From: Muscardinus avellanarius
Lineage: Eukaryota > Chordata > Mammalia > Rodentia > Gliridae
Reading direction: 5' to 3'
DNA: 64,000 bases
NCBI GenBank assembly: GCA_963383645.1
Contig: OY726574.1
Coordinates: 58,591,851-58,655,850, forward strand
Shown: positions 11,427 through 22,395 of the stretch, piece after piece
Layout of the letters: each line of letters opens with the position of its first letter
How positions within the stretch are numbered: position 1 is the stretch's first letter
The notes under the pieces: generated by a model
Seen by the model: the letters and a program-made list of their open reading frames with translations, nothing else
What the model was told of the DNA's origin: nothing
The model's database searches: none
Program-made: the position numbers and the translations under genes

Positions 11427-11655
11427 TGTTGTTGTTGTTGTTGTTGTTGTTTGTGGGTCTGGGGATGGAACCCAGGGGCATTCGACCTCTGAGCTACACC
11501 CCCTGCCCTATTTTTTATTCTTTATTTTTAAACAGGGTCTCACTACGTTGCAAAGGGCCTCACTAAGAGTAGCTGAGGCTGTCCACAAACCGTGATCCTC
11601 CAGTCTCAGCCTTCTGAATGCTGGGATTATGAACATGTGCTACCATGCCCAGAGG
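11427..11655 (-). repeat. B1-dID-like SINE, group C
   Basis: (GTT)n tail at 11428-11452, then ggtctggggatggaacccagg through gctgaggctgtccacaaacc to ctaccatgcccag. Confidence 0.9.
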
Positions 11656-11689
11656 TTTTAGTTTTTTTGGTTTTTTGGGTTTTGGGGTC

Positions 11690-11884
11690 TTTTTGTTTGT
11701 TTGTTTGTTTGTTTGTTTGTTTGTTTATTTATTTATTTTTGGTGGTACTGGGGTTCCTGGAAACCCTTCTACCTCTGGGTTACACTCTCGGACCTATTTT
11801 TATATTTTTTATTTGGAAACAAGGTCTCCTCCTGTCTCCGCCTCCCAAGCGTGGGGATTACAAGCATGCACCACCACGCCCGGC
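11690..11884 (-). repeat. B1-dID-like SINE, group A
   Basis: (GTTT)n(ATTT)n tail at 11692-11738, then ggtggtactggggttcctgg to caccacgcccggc. Part of the left half between tctcc and tcctgtctccgcc is missing. It lies immediately 3-prime of the previous SINE. Confidence 0.9.
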
Positions 11885-12530
11885 ACTTGGTATTTTTAAT
11901 AATGAATCGCCCCAGTGATTATTTGCTAAGTGCACATTGCACACACATGTACCTGCTCACTCACAGGTAAAAAGATTCCTTTTGTTCACCTGTTCTGGAT
12001 ACACACAAATATAAATTGACATTTTCAAGGGTTTGGAGATGCACATGGGACTAGACAGTATCAAGCTGAAGGGTGTGCTCACCTGTCTGGAGAGGGGAAG
12101 AGACCTCAGATTCAGAATTTCCTCCAGTCACAAGGTTGGAAATGAGAGGAGAGTCTTTTATACCCATATTTTGTGGATGTTTTAAGTGATGGTGGATATA
12201 AAGTCCATAGAGAGCAAGACTGGGTGGGTAGTTAGATATTATGTTAAATAGAACAAACACAGTTTTAAGGAAACCACATGCTGTTTAGTTGTCAGGATTT
12301 GAAAGTATTGTGTATTATTCTTCAACAAAAGGCCATGATTAATCTGCTCTTTTATTTCCAAATTGTTTTTAACTGAAAGTTAGATGGACAACTGATTTTT
12401 TTTTACTAATTTAATACTAACTCTTCACATAATTTTAAAACTTCCAGTTTGAATAAGGAAACAAGAAAATATATTTCTCTCATATTTAGTAAAAAGAAAC
12501 AAACAATATGGAAGGGGAAAAAATGTATAG
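11885..12530. other. No recognised feature
   Basis: Unique-looking AT-rich sequence. Confidence 0.5.
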
Positions 12531-12745
12531 TTTTGTGTATGTTATCAGGGATTGAACCTATTCTGTGCACCTACACTGTGCACCACCTTCAGACCTTTTA
12601 TTTTTTTTTTTTAAACTTTGAATCTGGGTCTCCTTAAGTTGGTGAGGCCCTTGCTAAGTTACTGAGGCTGGACTCACACCTGTGATTCTCCCAACTCAGC
12701 CTCCTATTTACTGGGATTATAAGTGTGTATCACCATGCCCAGCTA
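12531..12745 (-). repeat. B1-dID-like SINE, group B, diverged
   Basis: gtatgttatcagggattgaacc and the T-rich linker at 12597-12613 precede ctgggtctccttaagttggtgag and caccatgcccagct. Confidence 0.8.
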
Positions 12746-12906
12746 TATATAGTTTTCCTTTTTTAATTTCAGAAAAGTTGAACATGAAACATCCCAAACA
12801 TTTACATGCCCCTAAAGAATGTGATCAGTATCAAATACGATTGAAAATTATAAACTAACACCACAGAGTACTCTATATAAAGTTTAAAATACACTCCCAG
12901 CCTTAT

Positions 12907-12937
12907 TCTCTTTCTTTCTTTCTTTCTTTCTTCCTTC

Positions 12938-12984
<47 letters not shown>

Positions 12985-13110
12985 TCCTTCTTCTTGTTGT
13001 TATTGTTAAAAGAGGGTCTTGCTAAGTCGATGAGCCTCACCTTGAACATGCCATCCTCCTGTCTCAGTCCCCTAAATCCTGGGATTACAAGCATGTTCCA
13101 TCCTGCCTGG
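12907..13110 (-). repeat. B1-like left monomer with (TTTC)n tail
   Basis: A long TTTC tract (about 12908-12986) leads straight into the reversed B1-like half (agggtcttgctaagtcgatgag to ccatcctgcctgg). No ID-like half lies between, so this is a monomer or a copy lacking its right half. Confidence 0.8.
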
Positions 13111-13244
13111 ATTAAAAGCTGACTCTTTTCAGTAGAAAGCAGGTGATAAGAAGCCAACTCGGGGCTGAATAACCTCTGGGAGGCTGCTTCAGCATCCCAA
13201 AGAGACCGTGAGAATGTCCCTGAGGCAGCAGCTTCTGCAAGTGA

Positions 13245-13940
13245 ATACTAAATTCCTGTTTCAGTTTTTTGGAAGTATATATCAGAAATAAAACTGCTGG
13301 ACCAAATGATAATTCAATGGTCAATCTCTTGATAAACTGTTGTATTGTTTTCCACAGTGACTGTTCCTCTTGACATTTCCACCAAAAACACAAAGTGGTT
13401 CCAATTTTCCCACATCCTTGCCCTACACATTATTTCCTTTTCATTTTTTAAATCCTTTTCATTTTTTAAAAATAATCACCATCCTTATAGATAGAATGTG
13501 GCATTTCACTGTGATTTCGACTTGCATTTCCCTAATGATTAGTGCTGATGATGGATATAATTTCATGTGCTCATTGGCCATTTGTAATATATTTGGAGAA
13601 ATTTCTATTTCAGTCCTTTGCCTAATTTTAAATTATCTTGCCTGTTGTTGTTGAGATGTAGAAGTCCTTGACATGTTTGGGATATTAATATCTAATCAGT
13701 TATGTGATTTGAAAATATTTCTACAATTCTGCTGGCTGCATTTTGCTCTGTTGACAGTATTTCTTGATGTGTGAACGTTTTTAATTTTGAACTTAAGAAC
13801 TTTTCTTCTGTTGCCTCTACTTTTGAACGTCAAGACCAAAAAGGTACGGGTGCATCCAGTAACATGAAGCTTCCCCTTTGGTCGTCTTCTAGTGGTTGAA
13901 TTATACTTTAGTCAGCTTTTTCTTGGAGATTCTCTCATTA
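13245..13940 (-). mobile_element. Old L1 LINE, ORF2 C-terminal region
   Basis: Reverse of an ancient L1: actgctggaccaaatgataattc, gttttccacagtgactgt, cttgcatttccctaatgatta, tcattggccatttgtaat and atattaatatctaatcagtt are recognisable in the right order. Many frame breaks. Confidence 0.8.
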
Positions 13941-14916
13941 CTTCTTGATCTAGTGGGTCAAAATCCTCATGGAATACACTTTTTAATTTTACTCTTAACT
14001 CTTAGCTTCTCAGATGCCAAAAAATAACAAGATTTTCATTCAGTTGGACAGTAATTTTAAAAAGAACAAAAGTGGTTATTTGGGGGTGAGTTAAAATTAA
14101 TTAAGTGGGTAAAAGATATTAGAGAAACCAATTTGATACACTGGACTACAGTTCCTGATATTTCTTACAGTTTTCGGCAAAACTCTTTGCAAATAGATGT
14201 GTTTTGTTTGTGGTGCATAAACAACAATATATAAACTGTATTAAGTCACTGTGTATTAAGTGTTTGTGAGGAAATGCGTCCCATCTGCTCAAGCAGAATA
14301 TCTGAGAAGTCATTCATCACATTTATCTGTATTCTGTTGATGTGTACATATTGGAACTAGATTGTAGAGATGATGTTACAGAATCCCACACAGAAGGGCT
14401 TATGCAGCAGGCTACTTAACACGCAAGTGAATGAGAGGCTGCCTGCATTTTACATTTAAGAATAAAGAGAAAATTTAAAAGGTCAACCAAATTTTGGGCT
14501 CTTTGTTTATAGTTTTATCCCCAAAATATTGATCAACAATAAAACAATCTATATTTCTGTTTTGGAGACTACAGAGTCTTAATGGTAATAATGGGTAAAG
14601 AAGAAAGAAATTGAGAATTGATATTACTGCTCAGCTCAAAAATACTCTTTTGATTGATATAATGAATATATTCTGCCTTTAATGAAGTTGTATTTGTGCC
14701 AGGGTGCCAGAGAGATTGAATTGAATTGAAATGAAATTCAGTTATTTTTAACAAATGGTTCTGGATAACCATATGTCAAAGAATGAAGTTGATCCATGCC
14801 CTAATGCCAGAAATAAAATGGAATCAAATTGGAAAATTTGACAAAAATTTAGAAGAAACTTGTAGGAGCAAGTCTTCATGGTCTTAAGTTGGGCAAAGTC
14901 TTCTTGAAAACCACAC
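13941..14916. other. No recognised feature
   Basis: AT-rich unique-looking DNA. No gene or repeat recognised. Confidence 0.5.
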
Positions 14917-15150
14917 CAGCTGGGCGTGGTGGTGCACACTTGTAATCCCAGCATTCGGGAGGCTGAGACCAGAGGATCACAGTTCTTGGACAGCCTCAGC
15001 TACTTAGTGAGGACCTCCACAACTTAGTGAGACCCTGTTTCAAAACTTAAGAATAAAAAAAATAGGTCAGGGGGTGTGGCTCAGAGATAGAATGCCTCTG
15101 GATTCAATCCCCAGACCCCCACACAAACACACACACAAAAAGAAAGAAAC
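14917..15150 (+). repeat. B1-dID-like SINE, group C
   Basis: gctgggcgtggtggtgcac, cagcattcgggaggctgagac, linker aataaaaaaaat, right half ggtcagggggtgtggctcag and an A/C-rich tail to about 15150. Confidence 0.9.
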
Positions 15151-15174
15151 CACACCAAAGTACAAGGAACAAAA

Positions 15175-16112
15175 GGAAAAAAATAGATAAGTTGCTCCTT
15201 ATCAAAATAAAAAGTTTTGTTCTTCAAATTTTCTCATCAAGAAAATGAAAAGACAAAGAACAGAGTGAGGAAAATATTTTCAAACCATATCTCAAATAAA
15301 TAACTTGTGTCCATGAAATATGAAAGATCTGTATTATAATAATAAAAAGGCTAATAATTTCACTAAAAATGGGCAAGAAACTGAATACTCACATGGCCAA
15401 TAAACACAAAAAATAGAGTCAACATCATTATCCAATGGAGAAATGAAAATCAAAACATAATCAGATGTCAATCAACACCCAATTATGATGGCTAAAGTAA
15501 GATGTCAGATAAAAGCAAACATTGGCAAAGATTTGAAGAAATGTGGACCTTCAGACATTGCTGGTAGGAGTGTAATATGATACAGCTACAGTGGAACAGC
15601 TTAGTGGTTCTCCACTGAATTAAGCAGAGATACTATATGACCCAGGAATTCCACCCTGGCTGTATACACAGGATAAAGTAAAACATCTAAACATAAAAAC
15701 TTGTACATGAATATTTGCAACAATATAATTCATAATAGTCAAAAAGTAGAAAGAAATGTTCATCAACTGAAGAATGAATGAATAAAATATGGTATATTCA
15801 CATGATGGAATGATATCTGGTCAATAAAAGAAATGAAACACTGATACATGCCACAGCATGGATGAACCCCAAAAACATGCTGAGTAAAAGAAGCCAGTCA
15901 CAAGAAGGCACACATCAGGACTTAATTTATATGAAAAATCAAATATCCACAAAATTAAAGAGAAAATATATGGAGGATTGTTGTCTAGCACTGAAGCTGC
16001 TGAAGATAAGGCAGGGCAAATATACAGTGACTATGGAGACTTTTGGAGGAAGATTAAAATGTCTTAAAATTACATGATGTTGATGGTTTCACAAGTAAGA
16101 ATACATTCAAAA
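15175..16112 (+). mobile_element. Old L1 LINE, 3-prime part
   Basis: Ordered L1 ORF2 C-terminal landmarks in nucleotide form: gctccttatcaaaataaaaag, aatgggcaagaaactgaata, ggagaaatgaaaatcaaaac, gctggtaggagtgtaatatga, catcaactgaagaatgaatg and gccacagcatggatgaacccc, followed by a decayed 3-prime UTR. No open ORF2 frame. Confidence 0.8.
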
Positions 16113-16116
16113 CAAC

Positions 16117-16302
16117 TTTTTGGTGCTAGGGGTTGAACCCAGGGGCATTCTTCTTTCACGCTACACCTCTAGCCCTATTTAACTTTTTTTTTTTTGAAAC
16201 AGGGTCTCAATAAGTTGCTGAGGCTGGCCTTAAACTTGTGATCCTACTGTCTCAGCCTCCTAAGTACTGGAATTACAGGTGTGTGCCACTGCACCTAGCT
16301 AA
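16117..16302 (-). repeat. B1-dID-like SINE, group B
   Basis: ggtgctaggggttgaacccagg, T-rich linker at 16184-16194, gaaacagggtctcaataagttgc, ending gtgccactgcacctagct. Confidence 0.9.
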
Positions 16303-16455
16303 AAACAATTAATTATATGTAGCAAATGGGTGAACTATCTCAATAAAGCTGTCAAATTTTATTAGCACCAAAAATGTAATTTTGTTCCAATCATGATGAC
16401 TGGGACAAAAGAAAGACTTTGTCTATCAGGGTTGCTGATAAAGACATAACATACT

Positions 16456-16680
16456 GTGACAGCCCAGATAGCTCTAGCTACCAGCTCTCATGAGATAAAG
16501 AAATAGGACTTAGATATAAATCTTGAGTTCCAGAGGATGGGAATGTCTCACTTGAATACTCCACCTTACTCCTTTCTAGTGTGGCACTTCACTTTCACTT
16601 TGCAATAAACCTTCTAGCATTTCAACTAGGTTTTTCCAGCTTTTCATTTCTATCTTGGACTGAGAAAAGGACCCATGGTG
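16456..16680 (+). mobile_element. Possible LTR remnant
   Basis: TGTGACAGCCC resembles an LTR start, and ctttgcaataaacc supplies a polyadenylation signal about 150 bases later, as in retroviral R regions. No matching CA end or flanking duplication could be fixed. Tentative. Confidence 0.35.
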
Positions 16681-17236
16681 AATCCCAAACCTTTATAGCT
16701 TTAGTACCCAAAGTAGGGTGTGTTTTTCAATAGTGATATGACACTTGACACCATTTCATCTTGCAATGTCAGTAACTCCCCTCAGAAAGACTGAAATCTA
16801 GGGGATGACTGGGGATCTAGCACTGGGAGGCTCTTCATGACTGTGGAGGCCCCCAGCCACAGCTTAACTATGGATGAACCTTCAGGGAAGTATAATTGCC
16901 TCTATAACTAGTGTAGGAGAAACAGGAGAAACTCGACCTCTCTTCAGCTTGCTTAGGCTCAGTGATGGCCAGTAAGCAACCAGGAGCCTCATGACCTATG
17001 GGGCAATGGTTCTCACTACCTGCTGCTGTACAAGTTGGACTAAGCCGGTACCATGACTTAAGCTGAGGTTCCAGGAAAACCATCCATCGATGGTAAATTT
17101 TCTTCCTGGAGTTTGCCTATATCTCACTGGTTGTTAATCTCATGGCCATTAGAAAGGTATAAACAGGCTCATTAACAAAAACATATGACTGGTACTGGCC
17201 ATGTTCACAGAGTTCACTTTTGTTTAGGAAACTGGA
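16681..17236. other. No recognised feature
   Basis: Unique-looking sequence. A 71-codon minus-strand frame (16868-17083) has no recognisable domain. Confidence 0.45.
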
Positions 17237-17462
17237 GCTTTTTTTTTTTTTTTTTTTTTGCGGGTCTGGGGATGGAACCCAGGGGCATTTGACCTCCAAG
17301 CTACAACCCTGTCCTATTTTTTTTATTCTTTATTTTGAAACCGGGTCTCACTGAGTTGCGGAGGGCCTCACTAAGTAGCTTAGGCTGTCCACGAACTGCG
17401 ATCCTCCAGGTCTCAGCCTCCCGAATGCTGGGATGACAAGCGTGCCCACCACGCCCGGCTTG
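17237..17462 (-). repeat. B1-dID-like SINE, group C, full length
   Basis: Poly-T tail at 17239-17259, ggtctggggatggaacccagg, then gaaaccgggtctcactgagttgc and the head caccacgcccggc. Low divergence. Confidence 0.92.
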
Positions 17463-18010
17463 GAGTTGTCTTAACTTCTTCCTTATCTCATCTGACAAAG
17501 ATTTCATTATCGTATATCTATAGTTGTTTTTCCTATATCTTTAAGATTTATGGAAAATACATTTGAGGTAGTCAAGCCACCTGACCAGGAATCCCTTTCC
17601 TAAAACTCAATAGCTAAATGCTCTGTACCATTTCTGGTTGTCTGTAAATTGCATGAAAACTCTGACTATATGTAATGGATATGGTTCTATAAAGATGAAA
17701 GAAGATGGAGCATATAAAGTAATCGGTGTACTTTGCCTAACACAAAATGTCAACACGTGGTAGCTGGTATTGTTAAATATGCTATAGTTACATTTTCTTT
17801 TGTGGAACTGATAAAAATATGCTTTAATTTTCACAGAAAATTCTAATCTCATAGCTTTTTCACCTTGGTGAGTAGGACCTAGATTGCTCAATAAATGTAT
17901 TTCTTACTGACATGTAATTGAGGCATAAATTGACATAAAATTGGTCCTCTGCCACAATAAAAGTGCCAGGGTCTGGAGGCATTCAGACAAAGATCTAAGG
18001 AAATGAAAAC
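17463..18010. other. No recognised feature
   Basis: AT-rich unique-looking sequence. Confidence 0.5.
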
Positions 18011-18013
18011 TAA

Positions 18014-18451
18014 ATAAGCCATAAAGAACAAAATTATATCATTTGCAAGAAGATGGAAGGCCCTGGAGAGCATCATGTTAAGTGAGATCAGCCAAGCACA
18101 GAAGGAGAAGATACACATGTTTCCTCTAATATGCCCAAACTAGAAAACACAAAGGATACCAGTGGGACTCCAGATATTAGAGGGGAAATACTAGCTAAGT
18201 TTTAATGGTAAGATAGGAGAGGAGAAAGGCTGATCTTGATTAATGAGGGTCTACACCTGAACATGTGTAAAATTATGAATAAGACACGGTTAACCTGGAC
18301 AACCATTGGTGGGAGGGGGGAAGAGAAAACGGGGGCAGAGGGGAGAGGGCACCAAATATAGTGTAAATGTATATTATTTATGTTCAATAAAAAATTGTTA
18401 AAAAAATAAAAAAATAAAAAAATAAAAAATAAAAATAAATAAATAAATAAG
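18014..18451 (+). mobile_element. Young L1 LINE, 5-prime truncated (tail type 1)
   Basis: Begins in the last part of ORF2 (agccataaagaacaaaatt, catcatgttaagtgagatcagcc). The 3-prime UTR at about 18233-18400 has the G-rich stretch 18311-18348, then caccaaatatagtgtaaatg, ttcaataaaaaattg and a long A-rich tail. The UTR is nearly identical to 53243-53414. The word aaataagc occurs at both ends and may be a remnant of the target-site duplication. Confidence 0.85.
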
Positions 18452-18792
18452 CAAAGGAACCAGATTCCTTATGAAAATGACAGGACAGGGCTAAAGGTCC
18501 CTTTGAACACAAGCACGTTAGAGAGTCACAGAGCTCGCTGGACGTCGAGGTCAAGCTCAGGTGCAGAAAAGGTGGACCGGCAGCAGCTAAGAGCCAGGAA
18601 ATGAGCAAGGACTGAACCATATCCACTGGGATTTGTTTCCTAAAATGGAAGAAACACATCTGTTTTGAGCCTGACCCCCAGTGAGAAAGGTAGGGTATTC
18701 TCACTCATTTTCCTAATTTCTTAGCCTACTGACCCTCTGTCTGATTTGTCCAGTTGGAAGAACTTCCTTTGTTGAAATAAGACAGAACATCA
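18452..18792. other. No recognised feature
   Basis: Unique-looking sequence. Confidence 0.5.
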
Positions 18793-18990
18793 GTCAGAAA
18801 TAGTGGTGCATGCCTGTAATTCCAGCACTTGGAAGGCTAAAACAGAAGATTGCAGGTTTGACACATCAGCCTCAGCAACTTCAGTCTGAGTCTTGGCAGC
18901 CTAGTGAGACCCTGGCTGCAAAAACTAAAAATAAAATAAGACTGAATGTGTAGCCTGGGGTTAGAATGCAACTCCAGTACCAAAAAAAAG
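18793..18990 (+). repeat. B1-dID-like SINE, group B, diverged
   Basis: gtggtgcatgcctgtaattcc, ggaaggctaaaacagaagattgc and right half gaatgtgtagcctggggttag...actccagtacc. The tail runs into the next microsatellite. Confidence 0.8.
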
Positions 18991-19118
18991 ATAGACCATA
19001 TATGTGTATATACACACATATGCATGCATACATATACACAATTATATACACACATGCATATATACATATACACAATTATACACACATATATATGTGTGTG
19101 TTGTATATATATAATTAT

Positions 19119-19156
<38 letters not shown>
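18991..19156. repeat. Compound TA/CA/TG-rich microsatellite
   Basis: About 165 bases of alternating purine-pyrimidine DNA (tatatgtgtatatacacacatatgc, later (TA)n), grown from the tail of the preceding SINE. Apparent peptides here are repeat translations. Confidence 0.9.
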
Positions 19157-19159
<3 letters not shown>

Positions 19160-19864
19160 GTTATTTCTCTATATAAATTAGAAATTTCTTTCAAAGTTAA
19201 ATAACCTGTCACATCCTGCCAAGTGTAGCTTTCTTTATTGGACTGCCCTCACGTGCTGCGCTCTGTAGATCCATGGGTGGAAGATAGCTATTTTCGTTCA
19301 GGTTTCTTGGGTGAATGCTAAAATATATACACTAAAAAGTGGTGAACATAAATGTCAGTTCTTACTCTTGATTTTCACCAAGCTTTGTGTTACTTTTCAA
19401 AAAGCTACTCATGAAAGCAGGTAAAATGCTCATTGAAAACTGGATATGCAGAGTAGAAAGCACCATTATTACTGCCAGTACAAGTCCCTGCATGTCCAAA
19501 GAATAGCCTGCATTCACAGAGCCCCCCTCTCCAGTCTCTTTCATTTTGAAAAAATGGAGTGCCCATTCAATGTCCCTTTACTGAATGAAGGTCATTATGT
19601 CCTCACAGTATGATTCTTCCAGAGTTATTTTCAAACTTTTTCCCCTGAAAATAAAATTTACTAATCATTTACATTAATAATAATTATAATAATAATAAGC
19701 ATTCAAAATATTTTTAAAAAATGAATATGCCACATATTGACTGGGTAAAGATCCCACTGAACTTTGTGCCAGGGATTATGACTTATTCATTATGACTACT
19801 CAGTGAATTTAGACTGATTATGAAACATCAGAGAGAAATATCATGTTAAAAGTAAAAAAAATTT
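19157..19864. other. No recognised feature
   Basis: AT-rich, with (AAT)-like runs at 19676-19698. No gene or repeat family recognised. Confidence 0.5.
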
Positions 19865-21415
19865 TTTATTCACCCATTCTCAGTCTACTCTTCTTTCTGT
19901 CTCAGAGTCTCCTTTTACTGTGATTCTAACTTTTTATGAGCATGTTTAATATGATTCTCTTAAAATTTTGGGTTGATTCTGTTTTTTGGTTAAGTTGTCT
20001 AGTTGATTATATATCTTGTTAAATTTTTTAAGGAACCAGCTTTTGGTTTGTTGATTTTTTGTATTTTTTTAATTCTCTACTTCATTGATTTCCACTCTGA
20101 TTTTGATAATTTCTTGTCATCTACTGGCTTTGGGGTTAGATTGTTCCTGCTTTTCAAGGGCTGTGAGGTGTGTCATTAGGTTATTTATTTGATGGTTTTC
20201 TGTTTTTCTTATGTAAGCACTCAGTGCTATAAATTTTTCTCTTAATACTGCCTTCAAAGTGTCCCAGAGGTTTTGACATGTTATATCTCTATTTTTGTTA
20301 GTTTCTAGAAATTTTTTTATTTCACCCCTTACTATGACCCATTCCTCATTCAGCAGTGTGATGTCCAATCACATGTTTATGTGGTTACTCTGGGTCTTCT
20401 TATAGTTGATTTCTAGTTTCAGACCATCATCTGAAATGATGCAGGGTGTATCTCACATTATTTTTAATTTGCTAGGGCTCACTTTGTGGCTTAGATGTAA
20501 TCTATTTTAAAGAAGATTCTATGAGAAGCTAAGAAAATGTGAACTCTGCTGTAGTTGGACAAAATATTTGTTATGTGCCTAATAGGTTCATTTGGTTTAT
20601 GGTGTTCTTTAGGTCTGAGGCATCTTTACTGACCTTTTGTCTAGAAGATCAGTCTAGTGATGTGAGAGGAGTGTTAAAGCCTCCCAATATTATTGTATTG
20701 GGCACTATGTATAACTTAATGTCTCAAAGATTTTGTTTGATGAAAGTGGCTACACCTATGTTTGGAGCATAAATGTTGACTATCATTATTTCCTCTTGCT
20801 GTTACTTTTACCAGTAAAAAATAAAATGACCTGCTTTGTCTAACAAACTTGGGCTTGAAGTCTAACTTGTCTGATTTCACATTTGCTACTCTTGCTTGTC
20901 TTCTCTTTCCATTGGAATGGATTACCTTGCTTCAGCCCTTCACCTCTAGTTTGTTACTATCACTACATGTAAGATGTGTTTTTTGCAGACAGCAGATAAA
21001 TGGATTCTGGTTTCTAATCCATTTTAATCCATTTCCATCAGGTTTATGTCTTTTTATTGGGGAGTTGAGGCCATTTTTGCTAGTGTGATTATTGAGAGAT
21101 TTTTTTTAATTCCTAACATTTTGAGTTTTAACTTCTGTTTGAAGCAGTGTTTGTTTTTTGTTTAATTGTTTGCTTGATGGCATGTATTACTTATTTCTTA
21201 TTTCCAGTTAATTTCTTTAAGTATTTTCTCTAGTGCTGGTTTGGAAGACATAAATTCTTTCAGCTTCTGTCTCTCATGGAAGATTTTTATTTTCCTATTG
21301 AATTTGAGAGATCTTTTGCTAGGTATAAAACTTTTGGTTACAAGTTTTTGCTTTTATCATTTGGAATATATTACTCCAGGCCCACCTGGCTTTTGTGACT
21401 TGGTTTGGGAAGTGG
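19865..21415 (-). mobile_element. Old L1 LINE body, ORF2-like
   Basis: Reverse of LINE coding DNA: gaaccagcttttggtttgttga, tcattgatttccactctgattt, cactcagtgctataaatttttc, gtgtcccagaggttttgac and ctgctgtagttggaca. It continues with decayed L1-type sequence (gttttttgcagacagcagataaatgg, tagtgctggtttggaagacataaattc). Frame breaks are frequent. The exact sub-domain was not fixed. Confidence 0.7.
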
Positions 21416-21439
21416 AGTGACTCTAATTGGTTTTTATCT

Positions 21440-21945
21440 GAATGTTACTTGGTGGAGTACAAGATGGCAGAGGCATACATGCACATATCACTCATTTAGT
21501 CATTACCCAATTCCCATCCCTTTCTCTGCCCCGGCTCCCCTCTATCTTTCTCATATTTGGCTTAGTGATTAATACATTTGTGAATATATGTCATGAAAAT
21601 TAGGAAATTTCCCTCTTCTCCCTCCCATCACCCCAATTTAGGCCTCCTTATTTGTTCATCTGTGGGTTTTCCTCCTTTTGAGTTCCTCCTATGGCCCTTT
21701 TTCTTCCTAGCTTCTACATATTAAGGATATCTGACCTCTTTTTGTGACTGAATAATCTCACTTAGCATAAGGTTCTCAAGTTCCATCCATCCCCCTGTAA
21801 ACCAAAATATTGTTATTCTTTATGACTGAGAAAAAATTTTTGTGTATATATTCCATAGTTTGTAATCCACTCATCTGTTGATAGACAACTTGGCTGGATC
21901 CATAGTTTGACAATTGTGAATTATGCAACTATGAACATAAATATA
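21440..21945 (-). mobile_element. L1 LINE 3-prime end inserted within older L1
   Basis: Starts (reversed) with a type-2 tail, ggagtacaagatggcagagg, atatcactcatttagtcattac, followed by a C-rich UTR and the ORF2 end (ctcacttagcataaggttctc, ccactcatctgttgatagac, gtgaattatgcaactatgaac). It separates ORF1-like from ORF2-like L1 sequence. Confidence 0.7.
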
Positions 21946-22395
21946 GCCCATTTCTCTTTGATGTTCAATTCATGCTGTCAAATTGTTTTTCTAAATTATG
22001 TATTATGCATTCATTTTCAAAGTGATCATCTTCTAAGAGAGAGATTCTATTTTACATGTGGTCTAATCTATTGTTTATATTTTTATTGATGCCTTCACTT
22101 CAATGATTGTATCTTTTATTTCTTTCAGACTCTCTTTAAATTCTTCTTAAAAATTCTGTATTCTTTCTATTGTTAAATTTTTGATATGTCCTTTTGGCAA
22201 TCTCTGCAATTCTGTGTTATCGGGTTCTTTTATTGTGAGGTTCTGGGAGCTCATTGCTTTTATGTTATTCCTCCTCATTATTTCAGGTTTTTTTCAGTTT
22301 GTATCTTTGTTGTTTTGATAAATTTCTCTCAATCTGTGTCAGCTTGTATATACAAAGGTAAGTTGTGTTCTATTCAATGGTGAAGGTTGAGTGAG
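21946..22395 (-). mobile_element. L1 ORF1-like segment
   Basis: Read in reverse, 22090-22180 gives the adenine-rich run typical of the L1 ORF1 coiled-coil region: agagtctgaaagaaataaaag, then gaagtgaaggcatc and, further on, agattagaccaca. No complete frame remains. Confidence 0.5.

Noticed and set aside
11690..11738. Direct repeats that could suggest a CRISPR-like or satellite array
   Set aside because: Only a GTTT/ATTT tail of a SINE. No spaced repeats occur anywhere in this eukaryotic window.
12907..13157. Lys/Glu-rich peptide (KKERKKER pattern), minus strand
   Set aside because: Translation of the (TTTC)n tract at the SINE tail.
14917..15150. Possible 7SL RNA or tRNA gene
   Set aside because: 7SL-like and ID-like halves with an A-rich tail identify a SINE. 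The ID-like half lacks the middle of a tRNA-like fold.
18837..19176. Tyr/Ile/Cys-rich peptides on both strands
   Set aside because: They are translations of the TA/CA microsatellite.
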